The translations under genes and the position numbers were made by a program. A stretch of DNA of 64,000 nt from an uncultured Clostridia bacterium (lineage in GTDB: Bacteria > Bacillota > Clostridia > Christensenellales > Aristaeellaceae): positions 1 through 64,000 of the forward strand of contig CAMKEI010000002.1 of NCBI GenBank assembly GCA_946411525.1, in the 5' to 3' direction. This document shows positions 48,994-57,868 of this stretch, in pieces (position 1 is the stretch's first letter; every line of letters starts with the position of its first letter). The notes below the pieces were generated by a model that was not told the origin of the DNA, did no database searches, and worked only from the letters and a program-made list of their open reading frames with translations.

Positions 48994-50403
48994 TTATGCG
49001 TTGCCGCTGATGTTTTTCCTTCTCCAGCTTACATATCTCAGTATACATGAAATCCCTGCCAGCATCCAGGTGACGCCTGCGGTAATCCAGATGGACCAGA
49101 CGCCGGCGGCGGTGATGCCCAGGAGCAGCAGCGGCAGTCCGACGCGCCCCGCGATCTCCACAATACCGTTGACGAAGGCGAAGACTGCGTCGCCCACGCC
49201 GTTCAGCACGCCGCGGCAGACGTAGATCACGCCGAGGAAGATGTAGAAGCAGCTGGTGATCTGCAGCGCCCTGCGGCCCAGGTCGATGACGTCCTTCTCC
49301 CGGACGAAGAGGCCCACCAGGCTGCCGCCCCACAGCTGCATGACCAGAGACATGATTCCGGCCAGGACGGCCATGGCCAGCAGGCTGTCACGGAATCCCT
49401 CGCGGATCCGTTTCATTTTGCCGGCGCCCATGTTCTGGCTCGTATAGGTCGACAGGGCCATGCTCATGGAACCGAAGGGCATCTGCACCAGCTGCTCCAG
49501 CCGGTTGCCGGCAGTATAGGCCGCCATGGCGGTGGGGCCGAAGACGTTGACAACGGACTGCAGCGCTGTGGTGGAGATCGCGATAAGGCTCCATTGCAGC
49601 GCCAGCGGCAGACCCAGGCGGACGGTCTTCTTCGCGATGGCCTTGTCAAAGGCCAGGGATTCCCTGGTCAGATGGAAATAGGGATTGCGCCTGAACGCCC
49701 AGATCAGGGAACCGGCGCCTGCCAGCAGCTGGCTCAGCATGGTGGCGAAAGCCGCGCCGAACACGCCCAGACGGAACACACCGACGAACAGCAGGTCCAG
49801 TCCGATGTTCAGGAAACAGGAGAATACCAGGAAATACAGCGGCGTACGGGAATCTCCCAAAGCGCGCTGCATGGATGAAGCGTAGTTGTAGACGGCGATC
49901 AGCGGTACGGAAGCCGAAGTCATGCGCATATAGGTGATCGCGTCGGGCAGGATTTCCGCCGGTGTGCCCATCCAGGCCAGCACCGTGGGAACCATGGCGA
50001 AGGCGACCGATCCGGTCAGCAGGGAGGATCCGATCATGATATACGCCGAGTTGGCAATGGCTTTGCAGACCAGCCGGTCATCGCGGGCGCCGAAATATTG
50101 AGCCGTGACGATGCCGCAGCCGCCGCTGATTCCGTTGAAGATGGAGAAGAACAGAAAGGAGATGGAGCCGGTGGCGCCTACAGCTGCCAGGGCGTTGGCA
50201 CCCAGCAGCCGGCCGACAATCATGGAGTCCGCCAGGTTATACGCCTGCTGGAACAGGTTGCCGATCAGCAGCGGCAGCGCAAAAACGGCAAGCAGCGCCA
50301 GCGGGCTGCCTTCCGTCATGTTCATGGTCGTGTTGCGGGGGGAGCGTCTGCGGAGCGGGAAAAGCCCTCGCTTCGCCGGATCAACTGCACCGGTCAGACT
50401 CAT
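48994..50403 (-). CDS. MATE-family efflux transporter, 469 aa
   Basis: Twelve helices with a long N-terminal region rich in arginine before the first helix. Similar layout to the MATE at 37003 (L-G-D-S-R-T-P; N-G-V-G-D-A) but different sequence, so an independent paralogue. ATG at 50403 has GGGGGAAGGAT upstream; the open frame to 50502 lacks a site. Likely cotranscribed with the ABC exporter. Confidence 0.92.
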   Translation of the reverse strand: MSLTGAVDPAKRGLFPLRRRSPRNTTMNMTEGSPLALLAVFALPLLIGNLFQQAYNLADSMIVGRLLGANALAAVGATGSISFLFFSIFNGISGGCGIVTAQYFGARDDRLVCKAIANSAYIMIGSSLLTGSVAFAMVPTVLAWMGTPAEILPDAITYMRMTSASVPLIAVYNYASSMQRALGDSRTPLYFLVFSCFLNIGLDLLFVGVFRLGVFGAAFATMLSQLLAGAGSLIWAFRRNPYFHLTRESLAFDKAIAKKTVRLGLPLALQWSLIAISTTALQSVVNVFGPTAMAAYTAGNRLEQLVQMPFGSMSMALSTYTSQNMGAGKMKRIREGFRDSLLAMAVLAGIMSLVMQLWGGSLVGLFVREKDVIDLGRRALQITSCFYIFLGVIYVCRGVLNGVGDAVFAFVNGIVEIAGRVGLPLLLLGITAAGVWSIWITAGVTWMLAGISCILRYVSWRRKNISGNA

Positions 50404-50503
50404 CGATCCTTCCCCCTTTACACCGTGATTCAGTTTATTGTAGGGCCTGGATGGGGGAGAGTACTTCCCATTTTTTGACGGACGGCATCTCATATTTTGC
50501 ACC

Positions 50504-50534
50504 TTGACTTAAAGCTGACTCTAAGTTTTATCAT
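50504..50534 (+). promoter_or_regulatory. MerR-type promoter with AdhR/NmlR-like operator
   Basis: TTGACT (50504-50509), a 19-nt spacer and TATCAT (50529-50534). In the spacer is CTTAAAG-N4-CTCTAAG (50508-50525), one base from the AdhR site CTTAAAG-N4-CTTTAAG of Bacillus. A 19-bp spacer is the mark of promoters opened by MerR-family activators. Confidence 0.8.
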
Positions 50535-50581
50535 AAAAGCAGAAAAACGCGGCAACGATCTGATACGAAGGAGGAAACAGA

Positions 50582-51760
50582 ATGTTCGGATTTAATTATT
50601 ATACGCCCACAAAGGTGGTTTTCGGAAAGAACACGGAAGCCCAGGCAGCGGATCTGATTAAGGAATTCGGCGGCAAAAAGGTACTGATCCATTACGGCGG
50701 CGGGAGCGTGGTCCGCTCCGGGCTGCTGCAGCGGGTGACGGATACGCTGGACGAGGCGGGCATTCCGTACGTGACGCTCGGCGGCGCGGTGCCGAATCCC
50801 CATCTGGGCCTGGTGTATGAGGGTATTGAGCTGTGTAAAAAAGAAGGCGTCAATTTCCTGCTGGCCGTGGGCGGCGGCAGCGCCATCGACTCGGCCAAGG
50901 CCATCGGCTACGGCGTGACGAACGACGGCGACGTGTGGGATTTCTATGATTACAAACGGAATGCGACAGCCTGTCTGCCCCTGGGCGTGATCCTGACCAT
51001 CGCAGCCACCGGCAGCGAGATGAGCGATTCCTCCGTCATTACGAAGGAGGAGGGCCTGGTCAAACGCGGATACAGCAGCGATTACTGCCGGCCGAAGTTC
51101 GCGATCATGAATCCTGAACTGACCATGACGCTGCCGGATTACCAGACGGCCTGCGGCTGCACGGACATCATGATGCATACGATGGAGCGCTATTTCACCA
51201 ACGGCGGAAATATGGAGATCACCGACGCCCTGGCGGAGGGCCTGCTTCGTACGGTCATGAAGAACGCGGAGATTCTGGCGAAGGATCCGAAGAACTATGA
51301 CGCCCGGGCTGAGGTCATGTGGGCCGGCAGTCTGGCGCACAACGGCCTGACCGGCTGCGGCAATGACGGCGGTGACTGGATGACCCATAAGCTCGAACAC
51401 GAGCTCGGCGGTCTGTACGACGTAGCGCACGGCGCGGGCCTCGCGGCCATCTGGGGAAGCTGGGCGCGGTATGTATGCGGGAACTGCCTGCCGCGGTTCG
51501 TACGGTTTGCGGTCAACGTCATGGGCGTGGAACCTGCCGGATCGGATGAGGAGACTGCCCTGAAAGGCATAGAGGCGATGGAGGAGTTCTACCGGCGGAT
51601 CAATATGCCTACAAACCTGCGGGAGCTGGGCGTCGACGCGACGGATGAGGACCTGATCACAATGGCGCACAAATGCGCCGTGGGCGTCAACGGGGCGAAG
51701 GGTTCCGCCCGGCTGCTGAAGGAAGAGGATATGCTGGCGATCTACAAAGCCAGCAGATAA
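50582..51760 (+). CDS. Iron-containing alcohol dehydrogenase, YqhD/BdhA-like
   Basis: 392 residues; NAD(P) loop G-G-G-S-A-I-D-S-A-K-A-I, metal ligands D/H in the F-T-P... region (H-T-M-E-R-Y-F, H-K-L-E-H-E-L-G-G, H-G-A-G-L-A). The family reduces aldehydes, often butanal, methylglyoxal or other small carbonyls, with NADPH. It heads an operon with an SDR and an AraC regulator; the AdhR-like operator suggests induction by toxic aldehydes. AAGGAGG upstream. Confidence 0.94.
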   Translation: MFGFNYYTPTKVVFGKNTEAQAADLIKEFGGKKVLIHYGGGSVVRSGLLQRVTDTLDEAGIPYVTLGGAVPNPHLGLVYEGIELCKKEGVNFLLAVGGGSAIDSAKAIGYGVTNDGDVWDFYDYKRNATACLPLGVILTIAATGSEMSDSSVITKEEGLVKRGYSSDYCRPKFAIMNPELTMTLPDYQTACGCTDIMMHTMERYFTNGGNMEITDALAEGLLRTVMKNAEILAKDPKNYDARAEVMWAGSLAHNGLTGCGNDGGDWMTHKLEHELGGLYDVAHGAGLAAIWGSWARYVCGNCLPRFVRFAVNVMGVEPAGSDEETALKGIEAMEEFYRRINMPTNLRELGVDATDEDLITMAHKCAVGVNGAKGSARLLKEEDMLAIYKASR

Positions 51761-51774
51761 CGGAGGAGCGGAAG

Positions 51775-52527
51775 ATGTACCAGGTAAAGGGAAAATGGGC
51801 GCTGATTACCGGCGCGGCCCGGGGGATCGGATACCTGACGGCGAAGTTCATGGCAGAGCAGGGCTGTAACCTGATCCTGCACAGCCGGGATCTTGCGCAT
51901 ACGGAAAAGGCGCTGGCGGAAGTCCGTGCCCGCGGCGTGTCCGCGGTGGCGGTGGCGGCGGACCTGAACGATCTGAACGCCGTGAAGGGAATGCTGCAGG
52001 AGATTGACGACCTCGGGGTGGACGTGGATATCGTCCTGAACAATGCCGGGCTGCAGATCGCCTACCGGACGGATTACTGCGCCACGCCCGCGGAAGATTA
52101 TGAGGTCAGTTTCCGCGTGAATACCATCGCACCGGCGATGATCTGTTATCATTTCCTGCCGAAGATGATGGCAAAGGGCACGGGCCGCATCCTGAACACC
52201 ACCAGCGGTATCGCGCTGGACGTCTGTCAGGCGGGCTATTCCGCTAGCAAGGCGGCGCTGGACAAGATTACCATCGACCTGGGCTCGAAAGTCGAAGGCA
52301 CGGACGTACTGATTAACCTGACCGATCCCGGCTGGTGCCGGACGGACCTGGGCGGGGCCCAGGCGCCGAACGCGCCGGAGAGCGCCATTCCCGGCATCAC
52401 GGTGGGCGTTTTTGTGGACGACGGAAAGTCCGGTCGCTATCTCGGCGCGCAGCACTTCACGGGGATGTCGCTGGAGGATGCCGTGAAGAAGGCGGAAGCG
52501 GAGTTTGACAGTCCTTACGGAAAGTGA
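51775..52527 (+). CDS. Short-chain dehydrogenase/reductase, 250 aa
   Basis: G-A-A-R-G-I-G (12-18 region), N-N-A-G, catalytic S and Y-S-A-S-K are all in place. The P-G-W-C-R-T-D-L-G-G motif after strand 6 is normal. NAD(P)H-linked; substrate unknown, presumably a carbonyl given its operon. GGAGG upstream, 14 nt after the ADH gene. Confidence 0.94.
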   Translation: MYQVKGKWALITGAARGIGYLTAKFMAEQGCNLILHSRDLAHTEKALAEVRARGVSAVAVAADLNDLNAVKGMLQEIDDLGVDVDIVLNNAGLQIAYRTDYCATPAEDYEVSFRVNTIAPAMICYHFLPKMMAKGTGRILNTTSGIALDVCQAGYSASKAALDKITIDLGSKVEGTDVLINLTDPGWCRTDLGGAQAPNAPESAIPGITVGVFVDDGKSGRYLGAQHFTGMSLEDAVKKAEAEFDSPYGK

Positions 52528-52540
52528 CCGGAGAGAAAAA

Positions 52541-53398
52541 ATGGATTACAGCCAATATGAGGATTACGGGTTTGAGCGCGCCAGCGCCTTCAACCTGTCC
52601 ACCGGGTACGAGGAACGGAGCTATCAGACGCACTGGCATTCATACGGTGAGATCCTGCTGGTCGGACCCGGAAAGACCAACATCTTCATGGTTAACCGGG
52701 AGACCTATGAGCTGGTGGAAGGGGACTTCCTGCTGATCTGGCCGATGGAGATGCACGCGATCATCGACGCGGACCGGAAGGAATCCCTGGTCATCCAGTT
52801 CAGCAACGCGTTCATGAACTCCCTGTTCGACCTGCAGCGGATCATGCATTTTTACCGGAACCTGCATGTGCTGTGCATTCAGGCGCATCCGGAACTGGTT
52901 TCCCGGCTCAGGAGCATTGCGGACAGCATGAGAGAGATTTTCTTATCCGCAGGCCCCGACCGGGAACTGAGATGCTGCATGCTGCTGATGGAGTTCATGC
53001 TGACGCTGGACCGGCACCGGGAGGAATTTGCGCCGGAGCTCCGGAACGGGCAGACTTACAGCTATACCGACACGGTCATGCGGCGGATGATCATGGTGAC
53101 CGACCACATCAAGAACAACCTGACGGCGGACGACCTGTCCCAGGGCGCGATGGCCAGGATGGCCGGCATCAGCAAGGACTATTTCTCCCGGATTTTCCGG
53201 AATGTGACCGGCATGAACTACAGCAAATGGCTGAACATGATCCGCCTGGAGAAGGCGACGGAGCTGCTGGCGGACAGGGAAAAAACCCTGACAGAGATCG
53301 CAATGCTGTCAGGGTTCCAGAGCATCTCCAGTTTCAACCGGGTGTTCCACGCGGAGAAGGGCATGGCCCCGGGCGAATACCGGGCGCTGCGGATGTAA
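52541..53398 (+). CDS. AraC-family transcriptional regulator, 285 aa
   Basis: Cupin sensor (about 1-150, starts Y-E-E-R-S-Y-Q-T-H-W-H-S-Y-G-E-I-L-L) and C-terminal double HTH (about 190-283: L-S-Q-G-A-M-A-R-M-A-G-I-S-K-D-Y-F-S-R-I-F and E-I-A-M-L-S-G-F-Q-S-I-S-S-F-N-R-V-F). Third gene of the ADH operon, 13 nt after the SDR; may adjust the operon in response to a carbonyl or sugar. Terminator after. Confidence 0.93.
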   Translation: MDYSQYEDYGFERASAFNLSTGYEERSYQTHWHSYGEILLVGPGKTNIFMVNRETYELVEGDFLLIWPMEMHAIIDADRKESLVIQFSNAFMNSLFDLQRIMHFYRNLHVLCIQAHPELVSRLRSIADSMREIFLSAGPDRELRCCMLLMEFMLTLDRHREEFAPELRNGQTYSYTDTVMRRMIMVTDHIKNNLTADDLSQGAMARMAGISKDYFSRIFRNVTGMNYSKWLNMIRLEKATELLADREKTLTEIAMLSGFQSISSFNRVFHAEKGMAPGEYRALRM

Positions 53399-53407
53399 CA
53401 GGAAAAA

Positions 53408-53435
53408 GGCAGGGATGATTCCCTGCCCTTGTTTT
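53408..53435. terminator. Bidirectional terminator
   Basis: 8-bp stem (53408-53415, 53420-53427), TGAT loop, flanked by AAAAA before and CTTGTTTT after; serves the AraC gene and the converging VOC gene. Confidence 0.85.
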
Positions 53436-53437
53436 GC

Positions 53438-53815
53438 CTATTTTTCCTGAAAGAATTCGATCTCCTCGCCCAGCGGACCGAAGCAGAACGCCATCCGCGC
53501 GGGGAGCGGGGGATCCGACCGGATTTCGATATCGTTGGGTTCGATGAACACTTCATATCCCGCCGATTTCACTTTTTCGGCAATCCCGTCCACGTCATCC
53601 GCGGCAAAGGCGATGTGGCGCAGCGCGCCTTTGGTCCGGACGCCCGGCCCGTTGCGGAAGATCTCCAGGAAGCCGCACCCGGAGTCGATCATGACGCCCT
53701 CCGGCCACTCCCGGACCAGGGAAAAACCGAGCAGATTCAGATAGAAATCCTTCGCTTTCTCAAATTCTTCCGTTGTTCCGCATTTCAGGGAAATATGATG
53801 GATTCCTTTGATCAT
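53438..53815 (-). CDS. VOC-superfamily (glyoxalase-fold) protein, 125 aa
   Basis: Two beta-alpha-beta-beta-beta modules: I-H-H-I-S-L-K (metal His), D-F-Y-L-N-L-L-G-F, then L-R-H-I-A-F and a final E-I-E-F-F-Q (metal Glu). Most like lactoylglutathione-lyase-type or fosfomycin-type proteins; substrate unknown. Single gene. Confidence 0.9.
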   Translation of the reverse strand: MIKGIHHISLKCGTTEEFEKAKDFYLNLLGFSLVREWPEGVMIDSGCGFLEIFRNGPGVRTKGALRHIAFAADDVDGIAEKVKSAGYEVFIEPNDIEIRSDPPLPARMAFCFGPLGEEIEFFQEK

Positions 53816-53964
53816 GCCTTATCCCTCCGTCTTTTTGCAGACAGATCATATCACGGGACAGCCGGCCGGACAAGATGAATCCGGTCCGGGTATTCAGCGC
53901 GCCGGATTGACATCGGTGCGCAAAAAATGCATGATGGGATCAGAAACGATACGGGAGGAAAACC

Positions 53965-54459
53965 ATGCGCCTGTTTGCTGCGGTCAGGCTTTCGGAGGAG
54001 GTCCGGGACGCCCTGGTGAAGACCCGTGACGAACTGCTGCGGCAGGGCGTCCGCGGCCGCTGCCCGCCTCCGGAAAACCTCCATATAACCCTGGTGTTCA
54101 TCGGGGAGCTTCCGGACCCGGAGCCGGTTCTGGACATGACGGACGCTATTTCGTTTCAGCCGTTTCCCATCACCCTGGGAGAGGTCGGGATCTTCGGCGG
54201 CGGAATCCTCTGGGCCGGGATCCGGCCGTCGGATCCGCTGGAGCATCTGGTGAAGCGTCTCCGCCGCGGCCTGGCGGAAGCGGGGATCCCTTACGACCGG
54301 AAGGCCTTCAGGCCGCATATCACCCTGATGAGAAATATGGATCCGGGGAAAGGACTTCCGGAGATCCGTCTTCCCGGCAGCACCATGACGGTCGACCGGG
54401 TTACGCTTTACCGGTCCGACCGCGGAAAGAACGGCATGATCTATACGGAGATCGGATAA
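53965..54459 (+). CDS. thpR: RNA 2',3'-cyclic phosphodiesterase
   Basis: The 2H signature H-x-T-L occurs twice: H40-I-T-L and H118-I-T-L, in a 164-residue protein starting R-L-F-A-A-V. LigT/ThpR opens 2',3'-cyclic phosphates on RNA. GGAGG upstream. First of a short plus-strand series with YjbR-like and VOC genes; gaps of 13 and -4. Confidence 0.93.
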   Translation: MRLFAAVRLSEEVRDALVKTRDELLRQGVRGRCPPPENLHITLVFIGELPDPEPVLDMTDAISFQPFPITLGEVGIFGGGILWAGIRPSDPLEHLVKRLRRGLAEAGIPYDRKAFRPHITLMRNMDPGKGLPEIRLPGSTMTVDRVTLYRSDRGKNGMIYTEIG

Positions 54460-54472
54460 CGGAGTGAGCGGC

Positions 54473-54847
54473 ATGACCAGGCAGGAACTGACAGATTATA
54501 TTTTCGATACCTACAGCGTTGAGCCGGATTATCCGTTTCCGCGGGATGACGTAACCTGTGTGTTCCGGCATACGGACAACCGGAAATGGTTCGGAATCGC
54601 CATGTCTGTCCCGTACAGGACGATCGGAATCGGCAGGGACGGATACGCCGATATCCTCAACGTCAAATGCGACCCGATCGCGGCGGGGTCCTTCCGGGGG
54701 AAACCGGGCTTCTGTCCGGCGTACCATATGAACAAGGACAAATGGATCACCATCCTGCTGGACGGTTCGGCCGGCCGGGAAGATATCAGAATGCTGCTGG
54801 AGATGAGCTATACCATGACTGCATCAGAATTCAGGAGGCGTCTGTGA
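54473..54847 (+). CDS. MmcQ/YjbR-family protein, 124 aa
   Basis: CyaY-like fold family with C-V-F-R-H-T-D-N-R-K-W-F-G and L-N-V-K-C-D-P... and G-F-C-P-A-Y-H-M-N-K-D-K-W-I-T-I. Members bind DNA or act as adaptors; function poorly known. ATG at 54473 is used since GGAG is 8 nt upstream; GTG at 54464 overlaps it. Confidence 0.9.
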   Translation: MTRQELTDYIFDTYSVEPDYPFPRDDVTCVFRHTDNRKWFGIAMSVPYRTIGIGRDGYADILNVKCDPIAAGSFRGKPGFCPAYHMNKDKWITILLDGSAGREDIRMLLEMSYTMTASEFRRRL

Positions 54848-55296
54848 ACGATCAGAAACGACACACTGTGGAAGGCCTGAGCCACGCAGCGATCCGTGTG
54901 CGCAGCATCGACGACAGCGTCCGGTTTTATACCGGAGTGCTGGGCCTGCGGGAGGCCTTTCGGATGTACCGGGAGGACGACTTCCCGGGGACTGTTTATC
55001 TGTACCTGGCGCCCGGGCAGTACCTGGAACTGTTTTCCGGCGGCACCCGGGAAGCCGCCGCCGGCCCGGACGTGATCGGCGTCTGTCATCTCTGCCTGAT
55101 GACCAGAGATATCCGGCGGTCCTTCGAAGCGGTCCGGAACGCGGGCGGCCCGCTGGATTCGGAGATCAGGACAGGGAACTCCCGGTGCCTGATGTTCTGG
55201 ACCCACGACCCGGACGGTAATGAAATCGAGATTATGGAAATGCCGCCGGAATCCATGCAGGCACAGGCGGACAGAAGGCTGTCGGAGGAGGCCTGA
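54844..55296 (+). CDS. VOC-superfamily protein, lactoylglutathione-lyase-like, 150 aa
   Basis: L-S-H-A-A-I-R-V, S-V-R-F-Y-T-G-V-L-G-L-R-E, G-V-C-H-L-C-L and D-P-D-G-N-E-I-E-I-M-E provide the His/Glu metal positions of glyoxalase I-like proteins. GTG at 54844 overlaps the YjbR stop as GTGA with GGAGG upstream. Substrate uncertain. Confidence 0.9.
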   Translation: MNDQKRHTVEGLSHAAIRVRSIDDSVRFYTGVLGLREAFRMYREDDFPGTVYLYLAPGQYLELFSGGTREAAAGPDVIGVCHLCLMTRDIRRSFEAVRNAGGPLDSEIRTGNSRCLMFWTHDPDGNEIEIMEMPPESMQAQADRRLSEEA

Positions 55297-55329
55297 CGGA
55301 AACTGCCGGTTCCGGATTCCGGCCCTGCG

Positions 55330-55338
55330 TGGTATGAT
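55330..55338 (+). promoter_or_regulatory. Extended -10 promoter
   Basis: TGG-TATGAT (55330-55338) with TTCCGG 17 nt upstream of the -10; 38 nt before the nucleoside phosphorylase ATG. Confidence 0.6.
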
Positions 55339-55375
55339 GGACAGGACGCCATCAGCAATTGCAAGCGGAGGAAGT

Positions 55376-56137
55376 ATGATCACAGACAGCTTTGATAACC
55401 GGACAGAGGAAATCATCAAAGTAGGGCACAATGAAAACGCGAAGAAGGTGGATGCCTGCATCCTGACCTTCTCGGGCGAGATCCTGAAATATGTGCTGGA
55501 GCAGTATGAATGCACGAAGATCGGGGACCTGTATTCTTCCAACGGAGCGAATCCCGTATACGGGTTCACTTATGGGGGAAAGGAGTTCGCGGTCTATATG
55601 TCCTATGTCGGGGCGCCGGGATGCGTGGCTGACATCGAGGACACGCTGTCCCTGATCAATACGGACAGGTATGTGGTCTTCGGCGGGTGCGGCTGCCTGA
55701 ACAAGGAGATCGCGCGGGGAAAGGTCATGATTCCCACGGCTGCCTACCGCGACGAAGGAACTTCCTACCATTATGCGCCGGCGTCGGACTATATTCCGGT
55801 GAAAAACAGCGACACCGTGGCGGCGTTCATGGAGCAGGCGGGGCTGCCCTGGATCCAGGGAAAAACCTGGACCACGGATGCGGTGCACCGGGAAACCCGG
55901 GGCAATTTTGAGAAGCGGAAGAGCGAGGGATGCATTTCCGTGGAGATGGAGTGCGCCGCCGTGCAGGCCATGTGTGATTACCGGGGCCTGAACGTCTACT
56001 TCTTTTTCACCTGCGGGGACCTGCTGGACGCGCCGAAGTGGGACGCCCGGAAGGAAAAGGGACAGAAAAAGGACACCCAGCATGATCCCGGCCACTTCGA
56101 CATCGCGCTGGAGCTTGCCCGTTATATCTCTGAATGA
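55376..56137 (+). CDS. Nucleoside phosphorylase (uridine/purine type), 253 aa
   Basis: PNP_UDP_1 fold: G-G-C-G-C-L-N (phosphate loop), I-P-T-A-A-Y-R-D-E-G-T-S-Y-H-Y, and V-E-M-E-C-A-A-V with the ribose-binding Met-Glu pair. Cleaves nucleosides with phosphate for salvage; base specificity not clear. GGAGG upstream. Confidence 0.9.
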   Translation: MITDSFDNRTEEIIKVGHNENAKKVDACILTFSGEILKYVLEQYECTKIGDLYSSNGANPVYGFTYGGKEFAVYMSYVGAPGCVADIEDTLSLINTDRYVVFGGCGCLNKEIARGKVMIPTAAYRDEGTSYHYAPASDYIPVKNSDTVAAFMEQAGLPWIQGKTWTTDAVHRETRGNFEKRKSEGCISVEMECAAVQAMCDYRGLNVYFFFTCGDLLDAPKWDARKEKGQKKDTQHDPGHFDIALELARYISE

Positions 56138-56166
56138 ATGATCTTATGATCCGGAGGAACTGAACC

Positions 56167-56595
56167 ATGTTTTCCTATATCTGGCCCCTTGTGCTGGTGG
56201 TCCTTTCCAATACGCTCTACCAGGTCTGCGCGAAATCCGTTCCGGAGGGCATGAACCCGCTGGCTTCGCTGACAGTCACCTACCTGATCGGGGCGGCGGT
56301 TTCCTGCGCGCTGTACTATATCCTGAACCGGGACGCGAACCTTTTCCGGGAGATCCGGCTGACGAACTGGGCGCCGGCTGTCCTGGGCATTGTCATCGTA
56401 GGTCTGGAGGTCGGTTTTATTTACGCCTTCCGGGCCGGATGGCAGATCAGCATGGCCCAGATCGTTTCTTCCGCTGTGCTGGCGGTGATCCTGGTCTTTG
56501 TCGGATACCTGCTCTACCATGAGGCGATTACCTGGAACAAGATCGCCGGGATTATTATCTGCCTGGCCGGCCTCGTTCTGATCAACCTGCGCTGA
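56167..56595 (+). CDS. Short EamA/SMR-like membrane protein, 142 aa
   Basis: Four to five hydrophobic helices forming a single EamA-type repeat (L-V-V-L-S-N-T-L-Y-Q-V; G-I-I-I-C-L-A-G-L-V-L-I). It likely acts as a dimer like small multidrug-resistance proteins. GGAGG upstream; 29 nt after the phosphorylase, likely same transcript. Confidence 0.87.
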   Translation: MFSYIWPLVLVVLSNTLYQVCAKSVPEGMNPLASLTVTYLIGAAVSCALYYILNRDANLFREIRLTNWAPAVLGIVIVGLEVGFIYAFRAGWQISMAQIVSSAVLAVILVFVGYLLYHEAITWNKIAGIIICLAGLVLINLR

Positions 56596-56606
56596 CTGCC
56601 GGGAAT

Positions 56607-57161
56607 TTACCGCACCTGAAAACGGTCCGGGACGATGTCGCGGATGACGTCTTCAGGTGTTTTTCCTGTGTTGTTGTACAGATGCCCCCGGTTTTCGGGC
56701 ATGGCTTCGAGCTCTTTTTTCAGGAACAGCGCACGCTCAACCAGATCCGTGTCGCCGCGGCCGCGGATGCGCCGTTCCAGTTCTTCCGTGTCCGCTGTCA
56801 GCACAATGTAATACAGGCCTGCCTGATGCTCCGCCGCCAGGGCCTTTACCCTGGGAAGCTCATCCTCTATGACATAGTCGATGAGCACGTCCAGGCCTTC
56901 CCGCAGCGCCCTGCCCGCCGTGGCGATGATGCAGTCCCAGTTGAACCGCAGGATGTTCTCCCACAGGACCCGGTCGGAAGCCTGCCCGTCCACGAAGAAA
57001 TCCCCTTTGTCCTCCGGCTCGACGAAGCCGGTATGGAAATCGTCGCCGTGGATCACGTAAACGGTTTTGTGTTCCTGCCGGACCAGGTGCCTTGCATAAG
57101 CGTCCGTGAAAGTGGTTTTTCCGCATCCGCAGGGCCCTGAGATAAAATAGATCCTGGACAT
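56607..57161 (-). CDS. P-loop kinase-like protein, 184 aa
   Basis: Walker A G-P-C-G-C-G-K-T-T at 8-16, V-I-H-G-D-D-F-H-T-G-F, and a lid-like R-G-R-G-D-T-D-L. It resembles small nucleotide/sugar kinases or zeta-toxin-like phosphotransferases; substrate unknown. ATG at 57161 follows AAAGGAGG; the ATG at 57182 overlaps the neighbour's stop but the site lies after it. Coupled with the second P-loop gene. Confidence 0.8.
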   Translation of the reverse strand: MSRIYFISGPCGCGKTTFTDAYARHLVRQEHKTVYVIHGDDFHTGFVEPEDKGDFFVDGQASDRVLWENILRFNWDCIIATAGRALREGLDVLIDYVIEDELPRVKALAAEHQAGLYYIVLTADTEELERRIRGRGDTDLVERALFLKKELEAMPENRGHLYNNTGKTPEDVIRDIVPDRFQVR

Positions 57162-57178
57162 CCGGACAAATCCTCCTT

Positions 57179-57670
57179 TCATGCCTGGCGCATGATCATT
57201 TCCGCCGCGCGTTCCGCCGGAAGATCACTGACGTCGACGGCGTTTTCCATTGCTGCGAAATAAGGCAGCGATTTCAGGCTCAGCTCCAGCCACCGGTCTG
57301 TCCGCCATTCGCAGAGGCTGTCTTCCTTCCAGCGCCTGATCAGGCTTTCCCTGCTGCATACCAGCGTAACGCTTTTCACTTCCGCCTCCAGGGCGGCCAG
57401 GCCGTCCAGAAGGCTGTCGTATACCCATGGGTCGTCCATCAGCCACACCAGGACGACCATTCTGCATTCGGAGCATTTCCGGTAATTCCCGATCATGTGC
57501 AGGATATTGTCGACTGCCATGGCCCTGGTTTCCCGGTTTCCGACAAACGGATGGAGATCCATGCACCAGTCCCCGTCAATCAGCGCCGTGCCGGGGGTGC
57601 TGTCGGCGATACATTTTCCCGTCGTGGTTTTTCCGACCCCCATCGGGCCGTTGATGATGATCACTTTCAT
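57179..57670 (-). CDS. P-loop kinase-like protein, 163 aa
   Basis: Walker A G-P-M-G-V-G-K-T-T at 8-16 and L-I-D-G-D-W-C-M, typical of AAA_18/chloramphenicol-phosphotransferase-like small kinases. Start at 57670 with AGGAG; the longer frame lacks a site. It lies 17 nt upstream of the next P-loop gene; the two are related at the P-loop but otherwise different. Confidence 0.82.
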   Translation of the reverse strand: MKVIIINGPMGVGKTTTGKCIADSTPGTALIDGDWCMDLHPFVGNRETRAMAVDNILHMIGNYRKCSECRMVVLVWLMDDPWVYDSLLDGLAALEAEVKSVTLVCSRESLIRRWKEDSLCEWRTDRWLELSLKSLPYFAAMENAVDVSDLPAERAAEMIMRQA

Positions 57671-57806
57671 GCCGGACGCTCCTGTTTTATTACGGATGGG
57701 ATGAACTGAATGTACCATGTTTCCACCGGATAAACAACGGGCATTTGTCCCGGAAAGCAGACCGGTAAACAGTCCGGCGGAACGAAAAAAAACAACAGAT
57801 ATCCCC

Positions 57807-57837
57807 TTGACTCTGACGTAACGTCATACTTTATACT
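57807..57837 (+). promoter_or_regulatory. MerR-type autoregulated promoter
   Basis: TTGACT (57807-57812), 19-nt spacer containing the palindrome TGACGT-A-ACGTCA (57814-57826), TATACT (57832-57837). Pattern of TipAL/Mta promoters, 32 nt before the MerR gene. Confidence 0.85.
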
Positions 57838-57868
57838 GTTCCTGCAACGGCCAGGGAGGGGAAATGCC

